From Desarmillaria ectypa (taxonomy: Eukaryota > Basidiomycota > Agaricomycetes > Agaricales > Physalacriaceae), in the NCBI GenBank assembly GCA_030407005.1, contig JAUDYN010000001.1, positions 62,001-126,000 of the forward strand: a stretch of 64,000 nucleotides of DNA. Direction: 5' to 3'. Under the pieces are notes generated by a model, which worked only from the letters and a program-made list of their open reading frames with translations, did not search any database and was not told where the DNA came from. Both the position numbers and the translations under genes were made by a program. This document shows, piece after piece, positions 34,663 through 44,270 of this stretch (positions are counted from its first letter, which is position 1; every line of letters begins with the position of its first letter).

Positions 34663-35846
34663 ATGTCATCAGAGGTAAGCACCCCCCTTTTCATCCAATA
34701 GCATATCTCACGCTTCCCGCAGAACGTCACTCTTCCTTCCTATGCTGAACTTTGCCAGAGTCTGGTATGCACTTCAGGCTGCAAAAACACCGCCATGTAT
34801 TCTCACATATCAGTCTGTAGAATGCTCAGCGTACACGGAAACCGGGAGGTGTTCTCGTGCAGCCCAACGTGGGTCCTATACAACCGCTATTTACATCTCC
34901 GCCGGTGGTACGTTTCCTGAGTGTTGTTATCTCTAAACTGCTAATATTCTCTCAGATAAATATCGGTTCCCATGGATATCAAGTTATCCCAGGACCTTTG
35001 AACCATGACCAACGCTGGTTATTACAAGGCCGAGCCAAAGGCGTCGTTTTCAATCCCAAGGATTGCGTCAGTCAGATGTTCCTTTTCATTTAACTTTAAT
35101 CTTATAAAACATAATCAGCCACCGGGAAATAACTACCTCTTCCTGAAAGCCGCAGGAGCATTGGAACCAGTGCAGGCTTCGCATATATGTTATGTCTCCG
35201 ACGCTCAGCAACCCGGAGGTTATTGTTTTATTCGGCGACAAGGCATGTCCAGACAGCAGATGGAGATGCAACCATTCAAAGCGCGAGGGAATTCCTTCAG
35301 CGTTTATCTTCATCGTCGTCTGGGAGACAAACGCTCTACTATTCCTGTTAGGGCAACTGTCCCGTTCATCTCATCCGATCCGATCGATAGAGCGCTTGGT
35401 CTCCCAGGAGTAAGCATATCCCGACTACTCGGCCAAGAACCCGATATCCTTGTCAATGCCAACAGTTTTATTCCGTATCCTCCTCCTGGATTTAAGGTGG
35501 AAATTTCTGTGAGAATTTCCCTAACTTCAGTTAACAACGATACGCTTACCGTTGCATTTAGGTCGTAGGATACGAGGGGGCGGACGAATTCTTTATTCCG
35601 TTGGAATGCACTCATGCAAGCATTACTCACTTGGGCGTGGCCAGGATACTTGCACGTGCCTTTCGTGAATTCATCAATCGGGTATGAAGCACTTGTTTAT
35701 CTCCCGTGCTACGCAACTGACTAATATGACAGAGTCCCCAACCAAATCCTGTCAATGAGACAAACATAAGGTTGGTTGCTCTGTACGAAGGACATGATTC
35801 CAAAGATCGTCATTGGAACGTGGCGTATGCAGTAGTGAATACTTAA
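34663..35846 (+). CDS. Uncharacterised seven-exon gene B (291 aa), paralogue of 12844-14015
   Basis: The exons are 34663-34674, 34723-34764, 34821-34907, 34956-35066, 35119-35508, 35562-35681 and 35733-35846, all phase 0. It starts MSSENVTLPSYAELCQSL across the first two exons. Conserved with gene A are YLHRRLGDKRSTIP, FISSDPIDRALGLPGVSISR, EPDILVNANSF and the terminal LRLVALYEG followed by HWNVAYAVVNT. No signal peptide, membrane helix or known domain was found. The upstream 400 bases are also homologous to gene A, so a unit of about 1.7 kb was copied in direct orientation, 22 kb apart. Open frames in both copies despite clear protein divergence suggest both are maintained. Confidence 0.8.
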
Positions 35847-36479
35847 TTATCTGATTGATGTATGACACAAACATGGCTATATTGTAATTATACCGGTCTG
35901 TATAACTCTCCATGAACTTCGAATCTGAGCCATAAACAGTAGGGAATGTACTTGAAGAGCACCGGTGTCTCCCTTGGCTTGAGCTAACCTTTAGTTCGAA
36001 CGAAAGCCTATAACAAGCTTGTTTTATTGCACAGAATGGAATCTATCTCTCTCCATTTCCTGAGATATTGCTTCCGAATGTTCCGCACGGCTTCCAGATT
36101 TTTTTTTTTTTGAGTCTTTAATGACCGTGTTCGTTAGATAATGGAATCTAACGCTAAAGTTTTCTCCCCTTACTTTCTTTTTGCATGTCCGGTCTAGTAC
36201 TAGTAGCTTCCATTATTTCTCTATTCACCAATGGATATAGACTAAAACATGAGCATATAAATTTGATCCTTTTAGCAGCGTAAACGCTCTTTATGATGTT
36301 TCTCTTAGATTGTTTGTCGCATTACAAGACATGTCAGAATGATTCGTCTACCAAGTTAGCTTTGAATATCACGGTCCCCTCTATCAAAACAGTTCCTTGT
36401 GTCACAACATTTTACTTCATGCGCCCAGGAATGACTGATTTTCTTTCAATACGATACACACACTGATTCGGCTCCATTG
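35847..36479. other. 3' flank of gene B
   Basis: It contains a T tract near 36097-36110 and no recognisable ORF. Confidence 0.45.
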
Positions 36480-37620
36480 GCACTGAACGTGGATAGCTCA
36501 TGACGTGAAGCAAAGGACATCGGCTCGTTTGGGTTAGGGCTGGCACCAGGTACCATTCCTACGGCCACCGTCGTAGTCCTCAACCTGTTAAGCCCGGCAT
36601 AGACTATAACCAGGGAGAAGATAATCCCGGCCAGTGAAGATGCCTGAATATTTCCTAAGATAGAGCCTCGTGGAAGGATGAACGACAGACCATATCAGCG
36701 ATAATCAACAGAATACCCTTTCCTCTCTGAATTTGAAGGACTGCAATATAGGTGATAAGGTATGCTGTATTAAGCGCTCCACTTTCGATGATAATCTGAT
36801 TACAGGCATGAGACGTCCTCTCTCAGAGGTATTGCTTGTGATGACCTTCATGCAGCTCTCGGACATCTAGACGCGGTGAGCGACAAGTGCTATGGATGTC
36901 GCTCAGGACTTTCAAGGGATGAGGAATTCAGATATTGCTTACATGTTGATGTAGCATTAGCAACAAGCGAGAAGATAAATGTTGTGGTTCCACGGATCCG
37001 GGGTGTCCTCAAGATGAACGCACCCGTAGCTCGATGATGTCTGGCCCAGATTATCATGTATGCGAGCACTAGTAAGCAAAAATTATCGATAGGACCGTCA
37101 GGATATGCAAAAATGCTTACCGGCGCTGCTGACGGAACACAAGACCGGCAGAACAACCAAGTACCAGTTGTAAGCCCAAACTATCCAACGTCTATATACC
37201 TACGGACGAAGCATGTCAACTTGAGTACCCACATTTCGGGTTATAAGTTGGAATATTTTGTACCACGATGGCGTCACCGAGTATCATTATAGCGAACAAA
37301 ATCGTGCGTTTTGCGGCATTGATATGGATAGTATTGTTCGCCAAGGTCGGCTGGTCCAATAGGTACAAAAGTTTTGAATATTGTTACGCAGTCTATGACG
37401 AATTGAGTATTGGCCAGGGAAGACATGAATTCTATTATATTCATCAGAGCCATACAACAGGCGATGAGAAAACGAGGATGCTTACATGGACGTTGCTAAA
37501 AGTGTGTAGTTAGTAGTACCTCGATTACGTCGGCGCAACAGAACGTAAATGTTTCTGGTTGCAATTACGGTGAGGACTCCTAGACAGGTGAAAGTAACGA
37601 TTAAGACCACAAGTAAGCTT
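36480..37620 (-). pseudogene. Degenerate multi-pass membrane protein gene
   Basis: Successive minus-strand exon-like blocks read LVVLIVTFTCLGVLTVIATR (37615-37525), NTQFVIDCVTIFKTFVPIGP, NNTIHINAAKRTILFAIMIL with GDAIVV, then YRRWIVWAYNWYLVVLPVLC, FSLVANATST, IIESGALNTAYLITYIAVLQ and SLAGIIFSLVIVYAG. The order of helices and the motif GDAxVVYRRWIVW resemble a large family of uncharacterised integral membrane proteins common in mushroom-forming fungi. Splice borders fit for some blocks. Joining the first two blocks, and the second to the third, needs compensating frameshifts. I therefore call it a pseudogene. Confidence 0.5.
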
Positions 37621-38656
37621 CGCTATGCACAGCTTACCATATAGACAAACCGAACAGAATAGTGAGATATCATCAGATAGTTCTTTGGATGACTCTTATC
37701 ACGACATCAGCAGTGTTCCAGATGAACCTCGGGGATTCAGCTGGGGCGCCTCTTAGGATACGAAACCACACGACACCAAAGCCCTGCGACTAATGCTTCC
37801 AGTGGCGAAACAATCGCATCAGCATGGGCAAGGTTCGGGAGTGATGTTACAAGGTCCCCGATCATACAAGGGCCATCTACCGTGAGGGAATCTCCATCTA
37901 CCATGAGCAAGAGAGCCTATGATATGTGATTCTGTCATGTTCATCGAATAGGCAGGTGAAGTCGGAAAGAAATATCAGGTTCAACCTTTATCGCCGGCTG
38001 CTTTACGGCGGGCGGAATTTTGCGCCAGATCTCTCTATATTTACATTGTTTATATTGGGTATGATACCCCTGCCGCTAGTTCCCACTCCCAAGTCTCGGG
38101 TATCACTAGGCTTAGAAGGCGAGATTTGTTAGGGTGACCTCATTGAATTCTCTTTCCTTTGCGTTATTGAATAAATTTCAAAAATAATCGCGCGAAAATA
38201 AATCTGTATCTTGGTCTTTGTGCAAGAGGATCGGAGGAGAAGGCGGAAGGATCAATCTGGACATTGTGAGCAGTCCGAGCTTGCGAGGGCAGCGCGCATA
38301 AGGTGCTGACTAAGCGAACGAGAGATCGTCTCAAACACTCTCGTTTGCAGTCAGCATCGCCCGTACCAAAATCGCTCCACATCCCACAGACAAAATATGA
38401 GTGTCACAGCCGAAAAGTTTCACGTATCCCGTGCAGCCTGAATATGCCCTGCACTAAAATGGCGCCAAAGTATGGATAGGACCGTTACATTCTGACTTCT
38501 TGAGCATATCTCACCTGTATATGACAGTATCTTGGGGCGCAATTTGATGAGTGCGTACAATAGAACACGACTATCATCTTTACAGAAGCTGATTCCTCGC
38601 TTGGGAGCATTCTCCCTGTCAATTTCATTACTGCCTCTGAGTTGACATGGACACTT
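37621..38656. other. Intergenic, nothing recognised
   Basis: ORFs at 37926-38132 and 38164-38382 show no recognisable content. Confidence 0.4.
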
Positions 38657-38730
38657 GGGCTACCTGCATACCGGTGGGCGCTTTAGCAGTAAGGCGCCCC
38701 CTACTCCAGGTTCGAGTCCCGGCGGCAGCG
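38657..38730 (+). other. tRNA-like sequence with pol III boxes
   Basis: A perfect B-box core (GGTTCGAGTCC) is followed by a candidate acceptor strand CGGCAGC. About 70 bases upstream, GCTACCT could pair with it at five of seven positions. A box A-like TGCATACCGGTGG lies between. The anticodon arm is irregular. It is either a decayed tRNA gene or the tRNA-derived head of a SINE. Confidence 0.35.
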
Positions 38731-39178
38731 TAGATGAAAGAGGCTGAAGGTTCATTTTACCCTTGAACGATGCTCGGGCAGTTTAGTGCTTAATGGTGCG
38801 AACTGAGGAAGGAAGTGTATTTTTGCCTGTGTGCCTTATGACAGAATGGTGGTAGTCTTATCACTGAAGGGATTAAATTTTGAATCGATCTCAATGTTGC
38901 GGCTACTCAAATTTGGCCTTCGTGGTGGTGATTTCGTCGTCGCGAAAAGACAATGATTACCTTCACCTTACAATAAACGCAAACGAGGTCGTTGCAATGG
39001 TAAAGCAATCGATGTATCATTTATTCAGTGTCAGTAAGTATATAGCTACAGAAATGGGGACCATTTTAGTCAACCCTTCTTCGTCGACGCCAGTTGAATG
39101 GACGCTCGACACGTATAACAAGAAAAAGAAATCTAATCTACGGATGTTGAACCCTTCAGCAGAAGACCTATGCGTCAT
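38731..39178. other. 3' flank of the inositol synthase gene
   Basis: A plus-strand ORF at 38880-39356 overlaps the last exon of the inositol synthase gene and is a chance frame. Nothing else was seen. Confidence 0.5.
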
Positions 39179-40974
39179 CTACCAAATCCTGGTCTCTAGC
39201 AATAGATCGCTGCTACCCTCCAAGCCAATGCAAGCCTTGAGGAATGCGTCGAGCGCGTTGCGCTGTCTATTGAGACTGTTGACGACCTCGGTGCCTAAAA
39301 GAAATGGATTAGCCGAGTTAGAGGCCGACGGCGACGACAAAACTTACCGGGCTTGACGAGCGGTGCCTTGAGCATGTAAGAGAGCAACGAGAGGACGCTG
39401 TAGAGAGGCTTGAACTCGCCGGTCTCAGCCTTGCGGTACTTGACGCGAGTGAGGAGCTCCGTGAGGATAGCCAAGTCGAGGATCAAAGGCGTAGCAAGGA
39501 GGGAATCCTGCGAAAGGAGTGAGAAAACTAAAAAAGCCAATGTCTGCACGACATACCTCGCATTCATTGAAGATGTTGATGGTCGACCGACCACCGCAGA
39601 AGATCTCTGAGTAGTACTCGTCGATGGCCCTCTTGGAGTCACCGACAGCGGGAACGTACTTGATAACCACAACATGGTCGGGGTGCTCGCCCTTACCCTC
39701 CGTGCCCGGCTCGGGAGCCTTGAACAACAGCCTATTCGCATTGACCATATCGTCCACGACGCTGCTCTTGCTGATCTCCTTGCTCCTGAACTGCCTCTCC
39801 GCAGAAAGGTTGTAGCCATCGTTGTTACCAAGATGGTTGTACGACGCGATGGACAACGGCTTGATACCCGCGTTGACGAGGAACTCGGCCAAGACGGACT
39901 TGAGCTTAGTCTGGCCTGACTTGAGATCGTCACCACCGATGAACGACCTCTCGCGTTCAGCGAGTTCGATGATACCCGGAACGAAGGTGTTCTGGGGGGC
40001 GCCGTTGACGAAGGGTTCACCCTCGAGGATCGCAGCGACAGCGAAGACGGAAGACGGGGAAACTTCCGGGTGGGAGGTCTTGATAGCCTTCAAGATATTG
40101 TCGGCGGTGTCGTTGACGCCGGGAATGAGGTCGCTGTAGCGTTCGGTGTTGGCAGTCCAGAAGACAACGACGCGGTCGAGGCCGTTGTCCTTCTTGAATT
40201 TGCGAATGTCAGCGCGAATATGCTCGAGGTGAGCTTGCTTGTCGGAACCTGGGATGAGGTTGCCTGCGCGCGCCTCTTGGTTCGCAGCGATGAAGTCGGG
40301 GTAGTAGATGGAGGGGAGAGGCTTTATCTGAGCCATGTAAGGAGCGACTTGGCGCTGGAGGTCGTAGTCGAGAACACGGGCTCGCTCCATCGCCTTGTCC
40401 AAAGACAAGCTAGAGATGTCCCAACCACCGAGAACGAGGTCGTTGGGGTGCACCATAGGTAACACATCAGAAACTGGGACGTGGATGTCCTTGCCAGTGG
40501 CAGCCTCAGTACCGATGCGAACGGTGGAAGCACGAAGAAGGGAACCGATGTAGTTGGGCTGCTGGACGCCCGACTTGGTATGCCAGATGACATTGTGACG
40601 GTTGGCAAGAATGGTCGCACACAAGGTGGTACCATTGTTTCCCCCAAGGCCGATCATCATCAGACTTTTTTATTATTAAAAAAGGGACGTCAGAAATGTA
40701 AATGCAATAGCGACAACCGCACGTACCCAGTCTTCGAAACTTGACGCTTGGTCTGGAACTCGAATGACTCGACGGTCGGGTTAACGACATACTGTCCATT
40801 GACAACGGTAATATTGGCGTTACGGTTGTGGAATTTCGCAGTGATGTGCTCGTCAGTGAATGACGTGTTTTCGGACTGCACGACGATGGCGTGAGGACGA
40901 CGAGCAGCGGTAGGGTGAACGGGCAGAACCAGTTCAGATTCAGGGGTGGTGTATCCGGAATCGTTGGGAGCCAT
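39179..40974 (-). CDS. INO1: Inositol-3-phosphate synthase
   Basis: The four exons are 40727-40974, 39557-40664, 39348-39507 and 39179-39294, all with GT-AG borders in phase, giving 543 residues, close to the yeast enzyme. It converts glucose 6-phosphate to 1L-myo-inositol 3-phosphate, using NAD without net redox change, and is the committed step for phosphatidylinositol and inositol phosphates in the cytosol. The Rossmann motif GLGGNNGTT lies near residues 88-96, spanning the start of exon 2. The family signature NHLGNNDG lies near 359-366, followed by [16 protein letters not shown]. The C-terminus reads [14 protein letters not shown] single complete copy with no sign of damage. Confidence 0.97.
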
Positions 40975-42490
40975 TACTGATATATATGGGTGGAAATGCG
41001 AAGATGGACAAGCAAGGACTTAGAACCGTATAATGAACCCGGCCGTCGTGTGTTTCGAGCCGCGATGAGAGTTGTGAGAGCTGCAGAGCTGGTTAGAGTA
41101 CATGCAAAAATGCAGTGACTCTGGAAAATAAAGTTATCTGCTAGAGGGAACGAGGAAGCAGACGATGAGGGTACTGCTCCAGAAAGGCAAGGCTTTTATA
41201 GTCTTTGGACGCTTGAATGACGTGGTAAAGAATCAAGTCAAGTTGGCAAGGTACCGGAAATTTATCGACTTTGTTCAAAGTCCGACTATTGCTGCCGGCG
41301 GCGGGCATGTAGTCGTACGATAAACAGCCACTTCCGGCGGACTTCCGTCTGTCGTGTCGCCTCTATGCACCATGCCTAGTCTCGTTCGAAAACTTTTATA
41401 ACATTCTGAATAACCTTTCAAAAAAATGGCAGCAGTTCAATGGACCATTTATCAAGGAAAAAATACCGTCGTATGTTCGATAACGATCCTTACACCCCAA
41501 ATTTTGATCCTTGAGGCTTGGCTTACCGACATTCTACAAATAATGATGGTCATGAGGTGAACGATAAGCTCAACGCCGCTACAATTTTATGATGTTAGTA
41601 GACGGGCCGAAGGTTCCATCTTACAATCTGCGTGATTATCACTGTCAATGTCCGGCAGAAGCAAGTTTCTTATCTTCTCGACTCGCAAATTTCTGTCCTA
41701 GCCTGTCCTAGCACGTTCATTGGCTGTTCGCGGAGATAACCCAAACCCATGGAATCATCTTAGGTACTTGTATGGTGCTGGAGAGGCAAAGGTTGCTTGA
41801 AGGATATGACTCTTTACCGAGTCTATATTTGGCAGCCGCAAGTGACTGAAAGAAGTGGCTTCTGGAACGTTCTGCCGCACAACGAGAGAGGGTATCATGT
41901 GGGTCCAAGTGGATCCAATCTTCGGACCGGTTATGACTAGAACCGCATTTCAACAGACTCGCACTAGTCCCCCACAAGTTGACGACAGTGGATTCGATCA
42001 AAGTATAAATTTGATCGACTATCAGCGAATCTCAAAGGGATTGACTCTAATCTAGTTTTTCGATAGAAACTATCGGTCAAGTCACAATAATTTTATTTAC
42101 CCAACCTTGAAAGTGAGCATGGTGACGACGGTAGTTTTCGGGACTAGGCGAGTCCACAGATACCAGAAAATCCAGGAGTCGACTTTCCCCATATTTCAGG
42201 CTGTCCTGCAGAATCCAGGGTTCAGGTGGAAGGCACTTGTGAGTTTCGAGTTCCGACTGTCGTGACTAATTGAAGTCGCGAAAGGGCGCACTGCACGTGA
42301 TAATATCGGCATTTACCGGATGGCACAAACAAACAACCATTTTGGGACGCGCGCCGTTTCTTCCTCTTGCCACCACCGCGTTTCGTATCCCTTCAAGAAG
42401 TCCAGGCTTACGCGACAAAGGCTCGAGAAGTTATCTCTCTGCATTTTAATTGCATTGTACTTCTTCCTTTACGCGCGACACACTCGAAAA
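40975..42490. other. Divergent intergenic region between inositol synthase and HAT1
   Basis: A shared upstream region of 1.5 kb between two divergently transcribed genes. Short ORFs (41717-42001, 41855-42055, 42320-42577) are not convincing; the last overlaps HAT1 exon 1. No clear TATA box or inositol-responsive element was identified. Confidence 0.5.
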
Positions 42491-44270
42491 ATGGCTGAAT
42501 GGGCCTCGGACTCAAACCGCGCTCTCAGGCTTTCACTAGGTGAGCACAGCGGCACCGGGGAGGAAGACACGTGCTAAGCCCTCGCATATAGTACGATCAG
42601 CTGCAGACAAAGAAGTGTTGGTCGACGACGAATCCTATGAAGACTTTCATCCGACGTTCACTTATCCTGTACGTGCTGATTACCTCGGATAGTCGCAGCT
42701 TAGGTAGCTGACTATCGTCCTAATAGATATTTGGAGACGACGAGAAAATTTACGGATACAAAGGCCTTACCATTGACGTGCGTGTCTCGAATCTTGCAGC
42801 AAAATTGTCACACTGACCCTTCTTTCAGATGCGATTCGCGTCGGGTTCTCTGGCTCAATTCTTGTCAGTGAAGTATGCGGAAAAGCTGGGTGCATCGTCG
42901 ACCGTGGATGACGTTGAGGGCACTTTGAAGGATTTCATACCTCCAGGTACGTTTTTTTGGTTTCGCCACTGAAACTCCCACTTATCGTTCGCAGAGTATT
43001 ACACAGACGAGGCTGAGTTTGCTGCCAAGGTAGAAGAAGACGCGACATCTTTCAAGCCCCTCGGGAAGCTAATTCATTCATATTCACGGCCACTCCCGAC
43101 ACATAAAGGCAAGGGCAAGGCCACTGAGAGTACTGAGTCCGTCGATTTTGAGGTTTATCATGCAAGTTGTCGTACCACGTCATCCAGCCTGCATAACTAA
43201 ATGCTGCCTTCCAGACGACATGGGACACTCCCGGGTTCAGAGAATATCATCAAAGAATGCAACTTTTTATTCTGCTATATATCGAAGGCGGCTCTTATAT
43301 CAACGAAGAGGAGGATCAATGGGAATTTGCCGTTCTGTACGTTGTGTTCTGTTTCCAGCACACGTTAGGCTCATGACTTGCTTTCTAGATACGAGAAGCG
43401 CAGACGGCGGGATGGCAATTTCACATATCATTTCGTCGGCTACTCGTCTTTGTACAACTTTTACCATTTCCCAGAGAAAGTCAGGTTACGGCTAAGGTAC
43501 ATGGCTGGACATGATTATCTTTGCATTCATTTAAGAAATCTCCCAGCCAATTCATCATTCTCACTCCATATCAACGACAAAGTCACGGATGTAAGAGTGG
43601 TTGTTTTGCTGAACGTGGCCTTGGCTCATTGAATGCTTTACAGCTGCACTATATTCCTCCATTTATGAATACATCCTCTCTCAAGACCATATAGCGGAAC
43701 TGACAGTAGAAGATCCTGCTGAAGCGTTTGAAGACCTTCGTGACAAGAACGACTTGCAGATGCTCTTTGGTAATGATCAGTTCATGCAAGAAGGATTTGG
43801 AAGTCACGGCTTGTCACACGGTGGAGGGCGTGTTGGCGGGGTGGGTAAAGGTAGTCGAAGTGGTCGAGGCGGACATTCCGATAAAGGGAAACTTGGACCT
43901 CCGGTCGACAGGCACTGGGCAGAGAAGTGGAGGAAGAACCTGAAGATTGCCAGTGTAAGTAACTCCCCCATCCGGTGTCATTCAAGCTGACTGCAGAGCC
44001 TCCAGCGCCAATTCCATCGCCTCGTTGAGATGCTCATCCTGTCGCGATTGGACCCGGGTGACCTTCGAGCATATCGACTGCAAGTCAAAGAGCGCCTCTA
44101 CCGATTTAACTTTGTTAGTATTCATCTTTCCGTGAAACTATCCATCAAACCTAAACTATCAACAGGAAACTCTTGCGCAGCTAGAGAAGGAAGAGCGGCT
44201 GGAGAAGCTGGAGGAAACATTCCAAAGTGTTCGGGAGGACTATTCGCGGATATTGGCCTTGGTTCGATGA
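42491..44270 (+). CDS. HAT1: Type B histone acetyltransferase catalytic subunit
   Basis: The eleven exons are 42491-42539, 42592-42668, 42727-42777, 42829-42946, 42995-43161, 43215-43336, 43389-43496, 43547-43590, 43644-43954, 43997-44113 and 44166-44270, giving 422 residues in phase throughout. HAT1 acetylates newly made histone H4 before chromatin assembly. The N-terminal domain shows FHPTFTYPIFGDDEKIYGYK and GLTIDMRFASGSLAQFLSVK. Downstream lie TTWDTPGFREYHQRMQLFIL and the acetyl-CoA motif region QFIILTPYQRQSHG near 231-246, where a Ser replaces the first Gly usual for the GNAT loop. Residues about 296-331 form a Gly/Arg-rich insert. The intron after exon 5 uses a GC donor. EH3 follows 290 bases downstream. 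Confidence 0.93.

Noticed and set aside
39295..40462. Long ORFs on both strands within the inositol synthase gene (39295-40020 minus, 40070-40462 plus and others)
   Set aside because: They are alternative frames of a well-supported exon with strong codon bias and have no independent motif.
41717..42055. Opposite-strand ORFs between inositol synthase and HAT1
   Set aside because: Mirror frames over the same bases, without motif, in what is most simply a divergent promoter region.
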